64,000 nt of DNA, from NCBI GenBank assembly GCA_020746105.1, contig CM036620.1, forward strand, positions 41,870,706 through 41,934,705, in the 5' to 3' direction. Shown here one piece after another: positions 37,601 through 49,201 of the stretch. The notes beneath the pieces were generated by a model. The model was not told the origin of the DNA. It searched no databases and saw nothing but the letters and a program-made list of their open reading frames with translations. The position numbers were made by a program, and so were the translations under genes. How positions within the stretch are numbered: the stretch's first letter is position 1; the number at the start of each line of letters is the position of its first letter. Origin of the DNA: Trogon surrucura. Lineage: Eukaryota > Chordata > Aves > Trogoniformes > Trogonidae.

Positions 37601-39866
37601 GCCGCCGTGCCCTGATGCAGCACCCTGCAAAGCCTTGGCCTGGATGTGCTCCACCGCCCCTCAAGGGTGGAAACCAAGTCCCAAGCCCAAAGCAACCTTA
37701 GCTGAGATAATGTCACCTTAATTTACCCTTGGTTATGCTAACTTTGAGCCTCCACAACCAATATAAAGGCATCTCCAGAAGAGAATTTGGATTTCAGCTG
37801 CCTCTTCCTACTGCTGGTGGAGAGCGAAATAGATATCCCAGGGTCTGTGGTCAGGTGGTGTTTTGGCAAGGTGGGCTTTATCAGAATTTTGTGATACCGA
37901 GAGAGGAACAATAATGATTTCAGGAAAAAATACTATCTAGGTGTTATCTGTGTACATGATTGTGGCTAAGGTATATTTAGGGGACAAATATGGAAATCAG
38001 AAGAGGCACAGTTTAGGTGGTTCATTATATTTTTAGTGTATAGATCAATTTGCTATTACTTAATGCTTTCTTTCATTTCTCTACTAACCTGACTTTTGAA
38101 AAAATAACAGGACAACTTGTTAGCCTTTCTACTTATTTAAATGACATCCTGAAGTGGTACATGATGCTTTTTTTCAATCTATATGCATTTTTTAATTTTG
38201 CTGACTACTGCCACATGTGTTTTTCTGGTATTAGAAAAGCAAAAAGGAAGAATAAGGACTGGAAAAGCAATGGGACAGAGGACACATGGAGCAATGATCA
38301 TGGGAAAATGCTCTTTGGATTTGAAATATGGATCCCTGGGAAAAAAAGGAGCATGAAAGAGGGAATGCTGACAAGTGTACCGGCTTCCTAGAAAGTAGGA
38401 AGGACCAGAACATAGGAACATGTAACGCTGCAGTAAGAAACAGAGGAAAGAGGTGTGTGAGAGACCATCCTTTCTCTTTATATTAGCTTTTAACATGAGA
38501 TCTGTTCATCTAATAGCCTCTTCATATAGATCTTAAGAATTCAAATTGGATCACTTTTATATAAGAAAGGAACAAAACAAAACAGTGAAAAATCAGACTC
38601 ACAGACTGTTAAGAAAGTGTTTAATTTTCAACAGAATCTAGTGTGTGATTCAGAAGAAGGAACAGAGAAACTCACCAAAAAAAACCCCACCAAGCTATAC
38701 TAAACCAGGTGTGCCCCTGTGCAGAACCAGCCTGGGAATGAACTTTATTGCAACCCTCTTTGAAATCAAATTGCAGCCTGGACCTGACCAAAATTGAACC
38801 AAACTAACAGACAGCTCTGCTCAGGTGCCCAGTGTTTCTCTAGAGATGTCACTGTGGCCTTTCTATGGACAGGCTTCACAGCTTTTATGTCTGCTTAAAC
38901 ATGATAACAAGTGGAGAGTTTCAGTTAATGGAGAATATTTCTGTTGCTACCTGTTCTCATGATCCTGCTGAAATACAGCCTTATTTATATACAGCTCTTG
39001 CTGCAGGCCAAAAGTGTGCTTTTGAAATGGTTCTTACACTGTGATTTAAACGACTTAGAGTATTTGCTTTACTGCTGAGAGCTCTCTACTTAAATACCTG
39101 GTATAACCATTCAGTGAACACATCATCCACATCACGCTGTAAAGTTCTGACTAACTATACAAACAATTCTTTATGCAAAATAATTGAAAATGAGCACAAA
39201 CAGTGACTTAGTGAGAACAGCCAGGCACCAGGTTCAAACAGCAAAAGAATTAAGTTGATCTATTATGATGCAGAATATTTATTGGACTGCTTTTATTGTT
39301 TCTGTCATAAACCTGGAGGCTGATGTTGCCTTCAGATACATGCATGTCCGTTGCTGATTAGTTGGTGAAAGTAACTGCAGACACTGCAGAGAGCTTGTGT
39401 ATTTTGAGATCCTTCTATCTGAGCTCATAGGCTATAACTTACTTTTTTTTTTCCACAGTAGAGACATAGATGCTTGAATTCACGCCCCACAGTGTCCATT
39501 TCTTTCATTAAATATAAAAGATAATCTAGACAACAGATTTTGCTGTGGATTTAACTGTGAACACACAACAAGCATTTAAGTCTGAACAGATGATTCTATT
39601 CCTTTTAAGCTATTAAAATACGAGGTACAAACAATGTTTGCTGTTGTAACAAAGCGTCTGAGTGAGGTTTGTATGTTATTTTGAAACTGAAAAACTGCAG
39701 ATGCTTTGAGGTAATCATCCCCAGTTAGAAAGTGTCCTAGGTCTGTATGATAGCAAAATAGCAAATGCTAATTTGTCCTCCTCAAGAAAAGACATCCTTA
39801 GTTTTCTGCAACATATACCAGCAGTTGCCCAAAATTAATTTGCTGATGTGTCAGGCCACCACATAA

Positions 39867-40370
39867 GTGTTTTCTGTACTTTTATTTGAACTGTTACCGG
39901 GCATGCAGGTAATTCATATACGGTCCAGTAAACAAGACTTAATAGTTATTTTTTACTCTGTCACATGTACAGATTCTTTTCCCAAAGTAATGTCTGAGAT
40001 GATATGTGCAAAGTTAAGCAACCAGAGAGAGCATGATGACAATGTTACTCATGTACAGCCTCGTAAAGCTGAGCTGTACCTTCAGCTATACAACCGTTCT
40101 GTACTTTGTACCAAAGATGAAACATCATGCGACTGTATTACTGTGAGAAGCAATTTTTTTAAGCTAAATCTCAGCCAAGGGAACACCTTCAGAAAAACCT
40201 GTAGACATTTTGAAATAAGAAGCTTGATATTCTGGTGGTTTTGCTCTAAAGCATGTAGGGTTCTTCAAATTGATCAGAGTATTCCCAGAACTAGTTTGAC
40301 CAAGCCGAGAAATTGGGTGCTTTGCTTCTCTAAGACAAAATATGTCTTAATTCTTTTTTTTTCTTTTTAA
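39867..40370 (+). other. longest open frame, 167 codons, unrecognised
   Basis: This is an ATG-to-stop frame of 167 codons, the longest in the window. The conceptual product starts with a mildly hydrophobic segment (residues 1-14), is rich in Cys, Phe, Lys and Ser, and ends in a hydrophobic tail made by the T-rich tract before the stop. I see no repeated motif, catalytic signature or known family. In 64 kb of AT-rich vertebrate DNA a frame this long can arise by chance. No promoter, splice or poly(A) context supports it. I do not call it a gene. Confidence 0.15.
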
Positions 40371-42172
40371 AAAAAAAAAAAAACGAGGAAGGTATACGGA
40401 GAATATTCTTGTTCCCTTTTCTCTCAATGCACTGACAAAAGAAATCTGCAAAGGGAAGAGGAATGAGAACTGAAGCCAGAGAGCTGGTTCTGTGCTGTAC
40501 GATGGTACTACGGGGTTGCCGTGTTACCAGGTCGACAAGGCTATTGTAGCTAAGGTGACTGACTGTAGGAATTGTGCCTTCCTTATCAGAGGTACTGCAA
40601 AAACATGAAACAACAGTGAGACAGGAAAAAATAGGCTCATAATGAATGCTGACTTGAGATCTGCCTTTTTGAGTGCTATCACTCCTGTAGATGAGGGAAA
40701 CAGGAAGGTATGTAAATAGTAGTGCTCTCATCCAGGTGTTTGTTTTATATTCATAATTTCTTATGCGAACTAATTTGAAACAGTTGCGACCATCTTACTG
40801 TGGGTACTGAACCCTCATGGCTACTGCTGAAATTTTTCAGGGGTGATTTTCAGAATCTATGTACGTGAAGTCTGATTTTTCTCAGTATTATGTATGTTAA
40901 GATGGTCTCACAAATTTATGACTGCTCCTGAAATGAATTTTCAGTTTCTCTGTGAGGATAAAAATACCAGTAATCTCATGGGTCTTAACAGTAAGGCGGT
41001 GTGAATAAATCCACTAAGCACTCCCTTGAACTGGGTGTGAAGAAGAAAGGTGGAAGGGTATAAAAACATATAGTTCGTAGTTTTGTATTCAAAGCAAGGC
41101 TTGGGTAACGTGTCTGTGCAATCCTTAGACATGTAATGAATGGAGAAGACATAAAAAGTGCAGTATTTTGATTTTATCAAATAAGACAGGAGTTCTGCTG
41201 AAAATCTAATGCGGGATCATAGAATTAAAGCTGGATAAATGTGCATTTGCACAAAGAGGCAACTGATGTGGGTAGGTCAGGCAATATTATTTTGACATTT
41301 CCAAATTAATCCACCGGCCTTAATATTTGTTAAATATCCTCTGAGGAATACAAATTATACCATGTTTTCCCATTTTTGTCAAAGTGTTGTGAAGAAATAG
41401 CTTTTGTTTTAAGTGTAACAGTTTGAATGTTTAGATTCAGGAAAGTAAGGATGCTTTCAAGTAAAAGCTGGTATACATGATAAGAACACCATCATTCCTT
41501 GGCAGTCTTTGTGTTTATAAGGAACCATTTTGCAGTTCTGTCACAGATTCTTTAATACCTAAAGACATAAAATCTTTGATGTTGAAATGCGTGATACTAT
41601 TATTAACACTCATAGAACAAATCTGTAGACCTTTGAAATAATTAACTATTCCTGTATTGTAGTAGGACAAAAATTCAGAATATGCTGTTTGGATCCCTTA
41701 AATTCCTCTTTTGCACAGAGTAGGTGCTGAATCTGAGACATGTGATACTAATAAGGAATAAACAGCAAAGTCTAAATCTGGAAAGTTTCCGGGCTTCTCA
41801 GAAAGTCAACTCCAACCACATCCTAGCTCCACTTGAAAGAGGGATCCCCCTCAATCCCTCCTCCTTCCATGTCCTTTTTTCTATGGAGACAAAACTTATA
41901 TACAGACTCCAGATGAGAGCTACATCCTCTTCCTTCCAGTCTTCCATTTAGAGTGAACACGGCCACCTTACTGACCTCACCCACCACACTGGTGTGGGCA
42001 GAGCGAGCGTATCTATGTCTGCTGTGGCTCTCATGAAGGAAAGTAGGCGTCCTGGTTTGACAGCACCAGTATAAAAGTTCTCTGGGGCTGCCTGGCACTG
42101 GTGACAGTGGGTGGGGAGGAGGGGCAGCTGTGCCTATGGGAAGCAGAGAATGGGTCAGGTCACACAAATGGA

Positions 42173-42211
42173 CCAATCACAGTGTTTCTTCCCATGGTGC
42201 TTAGTATATAA
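42173..42211 (+). promoter_or_regulatory. CCAAT and TATA boxes of the LTR-like element
   Basis: CCAAT (42173-42177, in ACCAATCAC) is followed 28 bases later by TATATAA (42205-42211, in AGTATATAAGG). The spacing is right for a core RNA polymerase II promoter, with initiation expected near 42236. The boxes are intact, so residual promoter activity is possible. Confidence 0.5.
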
Positions 42212-42622
42212 GGGCCCCTAAGAAGAACCAAGGTGCTTTTTGGTGCCTGTTGTGCTGGGAGGATTGCTATAGGCTCTTTGTCATTCCCCATGTGCTGCTG
42301 GTGTTCCAGTTATTGTTTCCATGCTCCAGAGGAGCACTGTCCAACAGAGCAGGTTGCCTTCCTCTGCCCCCCACCCCAGGTGGCAGAGACACAGCTCCTT
42401 TCCTCTTTCTTTAGTCTGTGGTCAGGACTCTTTGCTCAGGCTCTACTGTCTGCCATCAAGTCCAGTCTGCACCATTTTTTTCCTGTTCAAGACCTCGTTG
42501 TCATCTGGAGGGTGTGGGTCCCATATCAACATATTGTCTTGTATCTTTAAGCATATTTACATTTCTTGTATGTGTATGGTTTGACATCTTCATTGTTACT
42601 GGTAGTAGTAACCTTTTTTTTC

Positions 42623-42628
42623 ATTAAA
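42623..42628 (+). terminator. ATTAAA polyadenylation signal of the LTR-like element
   Basis: ATTAAA is the commonest variant of AATAAA. It lies about 390 bases after the predicted start and is followed by CTTCTTTGAGGTTTTTTC, a GT/T-rich downstream element. Confidence 0.45.
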
Positions 42629-42703
42629 CTTCTTTGAGGTTTTTTCAACCTTAAAGCCTCTTTCTCCCTATTTCTCCTGTTATTTGCCCCTGGGAGGGTA
42701 GTA

Positions 42704-43075
42704 TCATAGAACAATTTCAACTGGAAGAGACCTTCAGGATCATGGAGTCCAGCCTTTTCCTAGCCATATGAACACCACTAAACCATGTCCTTCAATGCAA
42801 CATCCACCCATCTCTTAAACACCTCCAGGGATGGTGACCCAACCACCTCCCTGGGCAGGCTGTTCCAATGCCTGACAACTCTTTCAGTAACGAAATTCTT
42901 CCTAATATCCAACCTGAACCTCCCCTGGCACAACTTAAGGTCATTTCCCCTTGTCCTATCACTCGCCACTAGGGAGAACAGATCAACCCCTGCCTTTCTA
43001 CAGCCTCTTTTCAAGTAGTTGTAGAGAGCAATAAGGTCTCTCCTCAATCTCCTCTTCTCCAGGCTAAACAGCCCC
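42704..43075 (-). mobile_element. 5'-truncated CR1 LINE, minus strand
   Basis: Read on the minus strand, this is the 3' end of a CR1 element. It has the C-terminal part of ORF2 (end of the reverse transcriptase protein), a TAG stop at 42778-42780, a short 3' UTR with the 'ggactccatgatcc' and 'ggtctcttccagttg' blocks, and a single terminal octamer-like TTCTATGA. The protein frame is open for about 99 codons before the stop, with the family words [27 protein letters not shown] and [13 protein letters not shown] in order. The 5' break is at about 43075. The intact frame suggests a fairly young copy compared with the others here. Confidence 0.95.
42778..43075 (-). pseudogene. CR1 ORF2 C-terminal fragment (reverse transcriptase tail)
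   Basis: This is the last ~99 codons of the CR1 ORF2 protein, the endonuclease/reverse-transcriptase polyprotein that copies CR1 RNA at the target site. The catalytic endonuclease and reverse-transcriptase domains lie upstream in a full element and are missing here; only the conserved tail is left, ending at the normal ORF2 stop after ALKDMV. No frameshift or internal stop is seen in this piece. The open frame continues about 13 codons upstream into unrelated flank before an ATG, which is fortuitous. It cannot encode an active enzyme. Confidence 0.9.
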
Positions 43076-46000
43076 ATAGTAGTAATAGTAGGGGGATCAT
43101 ACAGAGCATCTGCCAAAGTTTAGTGGCCAGCCCAGCCTTAAACTTCAACATTAAGGAAATTGTTTACTTGCTTCCTATTTATCAGAACTGATGACTAATA
43201 TTCAATGTGGACGGGGGAGGTGCATTGTTCTTTATTTGTATTCCTGTAGTTCCTTTAAATTCTAAATATTGGCCGTGAGCTAAAGGTGTTTATCGATCTA
43301 TAGATACTTTGAAAAAGGATGCTGTCTGAAAGTGCAGCACTTGATCAATGAATATACTATGATCTTGAAAATTATCTAGGTTCTTTGAGGGTGTTGTCCT
43401 TCACTATAGGAATTTTGGCTTTTTTTTTTTTTTTTTTTCCATTTTAGCAATACCATATCTGTAGAAAGAAAAGATTTCATTACTTTGAAATGTGTGTGGA
43501 ATGCTTTCCTGGCTGTAGTTTTGACACATGATATGGGAAGTAAGTATAATGCTACTGCCCTCTTGATCCTGTGTCCTAGCAAAGTTGATATAAAGCTTTC
43601 ATTGATTTCAGTGCCACAGGATCTGAATCAGAGTTTTCAAAATTTACCTTCAGAAATTTAAACATATATTCTTATAAATAAATCCTAGAGAACTGTGCTT
43701 AGTCGTATCTGTGTAAATCCAGATTGTGTTTCATCTCTTTCAGTTTCATTTCCACACAAAACATACACAACATATTCCTCGGTAGTTGCACACATAACAG
43801 CCTTTTAAATTTGCTGGTATCATTTCTTTTTCTTGAACATGAGTTTCCTTGTGAAAGCAATTAATGGAAGTGAGATTACATTTCAGAATCTAGGCTGGTG
43901 AAGAGACAAGTAGAAAGCTGCAAGATAGATTCATTAATATCGTTCCCAAAACAGAATGAAAACCTCAACTTCAGCAATGTCAACAAAAACATGTTTCTTT
44001 TCAGACTTAATTTCCATGAGAAACTATGTTAAATTAAAACCTTCCAGTGCAGTGTCCTTCCATTTTTTGCATTTTTACTACCTAGAGATCAAAAGGTTTG
44101 ACACAGCAAAAATTCTAGTGAGTTAGGAAGAAATGCTGATTGGTTTGTTGGCTGATGGCCGGGGGAATGTTATGACCAAGTAATTATGTGTTCTGGACAG
44201 ATGTATTAACCAGGCTTCGAGCTGGAGCCACTGGATATTATTTTAGTCATAAGACTAGAGGAACTGAATCATTTTCAAAGAGCTGGCTGGCTGACACTGC
44301 TTTAGTGATGCCTGTTCCAATGATTCTTTGGCAACAACTTCCAACACTGCACTTATGACACAGTAAACAAAAACTACATTAAAGGTTTGGGTTTTAATCG
44401 TAAAGAAGTTGAACATTTCCACTGAGCTTTTTTGCTATTTATCAAGAAGCACTGAAGGCTATTGTAAAGCTTCCATTCTTGTTTCTTCTACCAAAGGGGA
44501 GCTGTTTAGCAAAACTGTTTTAGATCTGGTGACAGTAAGAATACTTCAGAATTCAAGCTTTTTATCAATTCATTGACTTCTTATTGCTAAACCTGCTGTG
44601 TCGTATTTGTTTATTCAGTCACTTGTTGAGGTGAGTAAGAATGGAAGGGTTTTGGGGGGACTGACAAGTAGAATGAGGGAGGTTTTCATTGTCAGCTTCG
44701 AGTTAAGGGAGAGTGAGATTTATCCTCTTCTGATAAGAAAATTATTTTGCAAGATCCTAGAATATTATATTGATAGGTGTAGAAAGAATTTGGAATGGAA
44801 AAGAAATCTGTATTTAATGTGGTCTTCACTGAGAAAAATAACTTTAACATGTAAAAATGCATAATGTGTGCATATATTAGTATTTAATCTGTTCTAAATG
44901 TGATATTTGAGATATTTCAATGGGCTGTGTTACCCGATAAGCAGGTATTATAAGTGTCTTTGACCTTTGAAGAAAAGTTGGTTTAGTGATGTTTAAGCCA
45001 CTTGATTCATATGACTAATTTGGAAATGCATGTCACAAAGGTTGGGGATTTGGGGGTGTAGTGGCTCATGGTTTTTTGTAGTTCTAATCCGACTATCATC
45101 ACCGGTTCTTTCCAGAGGACACAACATAGAACAAGAGCAGCCCTTCAGAATGAAGGGGGAAAGAGTCTGTTGTTTTGATTTTTCTCTGCAGTGATGAATT
45201 ATGAATGTAAACAGTTATGTAAGGTCATTTTGAACATTGCCCTGGAGGGAGGATGTCAAGTGAAGCATAGCAAACAAGTTGAAGTTTCTCTTTCTTGGTA
45301 TTGAAATGGATTAGAATGAGGAAGATTCTTTTCTGCCCTCAGATTCTGAGGACACAGTTTGTGATTGGAAAAATACAGATATGTACCTAGAGCCCTGGCA
45401 GCTGATTACAGATGTCTTGAGAAGAAGTTTTATTTTTAGATCTCCTACTTGCTACTTTGACCACAGTAAATGGCAGGCTCTATATGCTCCAGGTTCACCT
45501 TTTGTAAAACACGGGTAATAAAGTATTGGGGCTGACAACAGCTACCTTAGTGCTAAATGTCTGAGGCTTGAGCTTTGCTTGGTTTGGCAGCAGTTTGAAC
45601 AAATGGATAGTAAAAAACAATGTAAGAAAGAGCGTACTATGGTAAAATGCGGAAGAGTGAGAACAAAACATCTTCTTTCAGAATTGTGCAAGGGTAAATT
45701 CTTCTGTTCCCTGATGATCCATGATCCCTTCTGATGATTCTGTGCATATTAGAGTGACTTATAATTTGGAGATCCTGGGCAATTATAAAGGAGCAATTTG
45801 GTCTGCATGTTTGTGTTACACTCAGCTCCCATTGGCAAAAGAAGGATTTGTCTGCAAACTTGCTCCCCGTATACCTCAGCTGGCAAAACACCAGTCAGAT
45901 TGCTGAGGCAATGAACAAGTGAAAAGTGAGACACTGATTATGTGTTTGCTCTCTTCATCAGGGTAGCTCAATGTTTCAGAAATGCATATTTCCCTCTGAA

Positions 46001-46680
46001 AGCAGAAAAGAAAGAGAAAGATATAGGAATTGACCTCCAGTATAAATACTTAAAATTACTTTGCTTTCTTAATACTTTTAATAAACTGTAACTTGTTGCC
46101 AGTACAACATGGGATATTGCAAAGTTCTGTGTATTTCCTGGCTTGATGGAAACTTAGCAAACAGCAGACAGATGCTTCTCTAACAGGGACCCACTGAAGG
46201 AAGAATTAAGGGATACCTAATACTACTGTTTCAGTAATGAATAGAATTGGTTTGAGTCTTTCAAGAATTTTTCTTGTGCTGAAAAGACCTCTAAGAAAGT
46301 AATTCTTTTTTTTTTTTTTCCCCTTATCAGAATCATGGAAGGGAATCAAAAAACCATACACTTAAATTCCTAAAGGAGACATTCTCTACATGTTTATGTG
46401 CATCCATGTACGTACATCTGTCTGCGTGTGTGCAAAAATGATTCGGATTATAATCTGAGAGCCATTTAGTAGAAGACTAACAGACAAAAATTAAATCCCC
46501 AGGTGGCACTTCTAAATTTCTTCCAAACTCTTGATGCATCTAGGAGTCTGGCCAAGATGAGGTCTAGAGATGTCTTCAAGAGCTGCTTTCTTCAGTGGGT
46601 CAAATCCAAAGCACCCCAAGCCAATAGGAGGGTCTCCTTTTGCATTCATCTGGTTTGGAGTGGGCCCAATGGATCCAACA
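43076..46680. other. AT-rich noncoding DNA
   Basis: No exon or RNA gene is recognised. A 19-base T run is at 43420-43438. Short frames at 43376-43582 and 44598-44864 carry no family signature. A near-duplicated TGATGATCC/TGATGATTC pair near 45713-45739 is too short to interpret. Confidence 0.6.
43420..43438. repeat. poly(T) tract, 19 bases
   Basis: Homopolymer with no adjoining retrocopy recognisable on the minus strand. Confidence 0.8.
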
Positions 46681-46795
46681 GGTTGATCCCCTTGTGTTGC
46701 CTGATCTAGTTGAGAGGCGTCCCTGCCCTGACAGGGACGTTGGATTAAATGATCTCTAAGGTTCCTTCCAGCCTAGGCCATTCTATGATTCTATG
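46681..46795 (+). mobile_element. CR1 LINE 3' end fragment
   Basis: The plus strand shows the CR1 3' UTR landmarks: GCCTGATCTAGTTGAGAGG near 46699, CCCTGCCCTGACAGGGACG near 46721, 'gattaaatgatctctaagg' near 46743, TTCCTTCCAGCC near 46762, and two perfect ATTCTATG octamers at 46780-46795 that mark the 3' terminus. There is no coding part. Sequence from about 46500 to 46680 may belong to the same insertion but is not clearly alignable by eye, so it is left out. Confidence 0.92.
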
Positions 46796-49180
46796 TGATG
46801 AGAAGCTAAGCGACTGCATGCACATAAATGAAATTCTGCTGTCACACATGCCTAAATTGTTCTCATCTAAACCCCCAGAACACATATGAGTGCGCAAGAG
46901 CTATTAATTCCTTATTCACCATAATAAGCTTAAATTGTGATCTGAGGTCCCTGGAAGATTTATGCAAGTTTCTTCTCTTCCTTAACTGGAAAAAAATGGC
47001 ACCTTTTTGTTTTGTTTTTTAATTAAAAAAAAAAAGTAATAATAAAAATTAATCTCTCTGGTTTAGTCATGGTTTCTTTTCTTGTACTTAAATGTAAGAT
47101 GTTAACACTAAAGTATACAGCCAGACGTTGAAGTCTCATGAGGCAAATTTGTTAATAGTTTATAGATTACAATAGCTATTATCCCATTTACTCTGGGAAC
47201 CAGCTACAAGATAGAAAAAATGAATGGTATAATGAATAAATCTACTGTAACTTAGACCAAAAGTTGTTTTCTAAAGATGAAAAGTGGAAGGTCATGGGAC
47301 TTCAGGCTGGGACTCTTTTATTAAAGTGTGCTGACAATTGTGTCAGGCGACTATAATCATTAGACTACAGTTATACATTAACTTACAAATTCCTGTAAAT
47401 GGAAATAAGTGATGGTGCTCAGAAGAACTGGCTTAGCTTGCACAGAAAAAAATAACCCACTGAGAGCAGAAATGAAGACCATAACATTCTTCCTTCAGTT
47501 AATTTCTTAAAAGTGTGTATATACTAATAAATCTGTGAAATCAAAATTTGAAATATATTCTGCATTTAATATATGGGTGCACATACAGAAATTAGATGGA
47601 TAAATACCCTTGAGATTTGGGACCAACAACACATGACTCTTGTGATTTTTTTTTTGAATGGTAGGTGGTTTACTGCTATAATCCTAGGAGTTGGGAACAA
47701 ACGGCATATTCAGAGAGCAATTTCCGGGAAGTGACATTTTGTTACTTCTTTGGTATTTGGAAAGCAGTGGAAGGTAGGATCTGCTACCTTGAGAGAAATG
47801 AAAACTTGCTCATCTGCAGATGATCCTCCTTCAGTCACAGCAACCTTTCAGTCCTGGCTGGATTAGAATTTCAGTGCTGGCTGTGACACGCGGGGAATTT
47901 TGGCGCTTGGCTGTTGGGTTGCCTTAGAGTGATTAGATGAGGTGTGTGATTGAGAGGCTGATTTTGCTTTGCCCCACTGGTTTGGGATTGGGAGCTTTTT
48001 AATTTTTTTTGTTTGGTTCTGGCTTTATTTATCTATTTATTTTCTTGAGCACAAGAACAACCAGGAGAATTATGTCACTTTTAAACGTATACGCCTTAGA
48101 GGCAGACTCTGATTTACAATTTTTGGGAGTATGTCCTGAGAATAAAACCATTATCAATATCATACTATTTGGGCACTATATTTGTATTTAGAAGGTCACA
48201 ACAAAAGTGTTTCTGTTTTCTTTCAGGCCAGGTCACTTTTATGCTGGCAGGACTCTTAATACAAATATGTTATGGTTACAAAGGAAAACAGACTATGAAT
48301 TAAGATATTTGGGGTTTTTCTTCAAAGTGAAGGAAAAAAATGCAAATCCTGTTGCCTAGTAGCTATGGGATGAGGATGTTTACAGGATAATTTGAGTGGG
48401 GACCAAAACAAAAGGAACATTTCTATCCTTTCTGATTAATAGATGTTTGTACAGCACCATGAAGATGAGAGGCGTGGTAAGTGTTATTAATTAATATTCT
48501 TTCAAGATATTTATGAGATATTTATAATATTTATGCATTTGTGACAACAAAAAAGTTTCAATATAAAAGTGAATTATTCCAGAAAAAATGCCAAGCTTTT
48601 GATCTGCTTATACATCACATCACTGCGAACCTTTTCCTTTCAACCCAGAGTTACATTCAAAAGCAGAAAGATATACAGCTGACGTTTCAAACTGAACGAC
48701 ACTACGATAAACTAGGGTTTCTCTAGAAGATAAAATACATCATAAATCGGTGTAACACTTACCTCATTTTAAATATTACTGTGTCCTTTTATCAGGTAAC
48801 ACTATATAACCTCCCCTTACCTCCTTTCTTCCCATATTTTATTTGGTATATTAATTCTGAGCAATGATCACAACCAGAATTTTTTTTAATTAAAATTAAA
48901 TATATGGCCTTAGAGGCTTAGGTTATCTGATAAAAATATTTTAATTAAAAGGATACCAACTCTTTTGATTCCTTGATGAATTGGTAATAATTGAAATGTA
49001 CAGGGTTAATTTTTATCTGCAACCAGTTGTTTAAAGAAATAATTCTTACCTTTCTTCAAAGTCAAGAATAAATAAGTAAAAAGAAATCCCTTAGGAAGAT
49101 GAATCTCCCGCCCAATGGGCTTTTTTTTTTATTGGAGATTATTTGAAAAAGAAACTTATTATATTTACTTATAAAGCTGC

Positions 49181-49201
49181 TTTTTTTTTTTTTTTTTTTT
49201 T
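49181..49201. repeat. poly(T) tract, 21 bases
   Basis: Homopolymer; no retroposed gene sequence is seen on its 3' side when read on the minus strand. Confidence 0.85.

Larger units (their letters stand above)
36768..41742. other. AT-rich noncoding DNA, possible conserved element, one 167-codon frame
   Basis: No gene is identified. The stretch at 37240-37600 is a possible conserved noncoding element, listed separately. The window's longest open frame lies at 39867-40370; a 133-codon minus-strand frame (40330-40731) overlaps its end at a T-run/A-run junction near 40350-40383. A 14-base A run is at 37127-37140. Confidence 0.55.
42048..42702 (+). mobile_element. probable solo LTR of an avian endogenous retrovirus
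   Basis: The segment has an LTR layout in plus orientation. GTCCTGGTTT lies at its left edge (42049-42058), the start word of many avian ERVL LTRs. A CCAAT box is at 42173-42177, TATATAA at 42205-42211, and an ATTAAA poly(A) signal at 42623-42628 followed by a T/GT-rich stretch. Transcription would start near 42236 and the R region would be about 400 bases. A second TATA-like word (TATAAAAG) is at 42070-42077. The right end runs into the CR1 tail, so the terminal CA and target-site duplication are not clear. No retroviral coding sequence is seen on either side. A cellular promoter is the alternative but less likely. Confidence 0.55.

Noticed and set aside
41214-41245. Reversed CR1 tail at 'ggatcatagaattaaagctgg'
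   Set aside because: Only the octamer-like ATCATAGAAT fits; the conserved TTGGAAGGGACC-type block does not follow.
41743-42706. TGATACTA and TAGTATCA as the terminal inverted repeats of a 964-bp LTR
   Set aside because: The 8-bp match is exact, but the flanking 5-mers (ACATG and TAGAA) do not form a target-site duplication, and the right-hand ATCATAGAA is better explained as part of the CR1 tail. The shorter LTR call from 42048 was kept.
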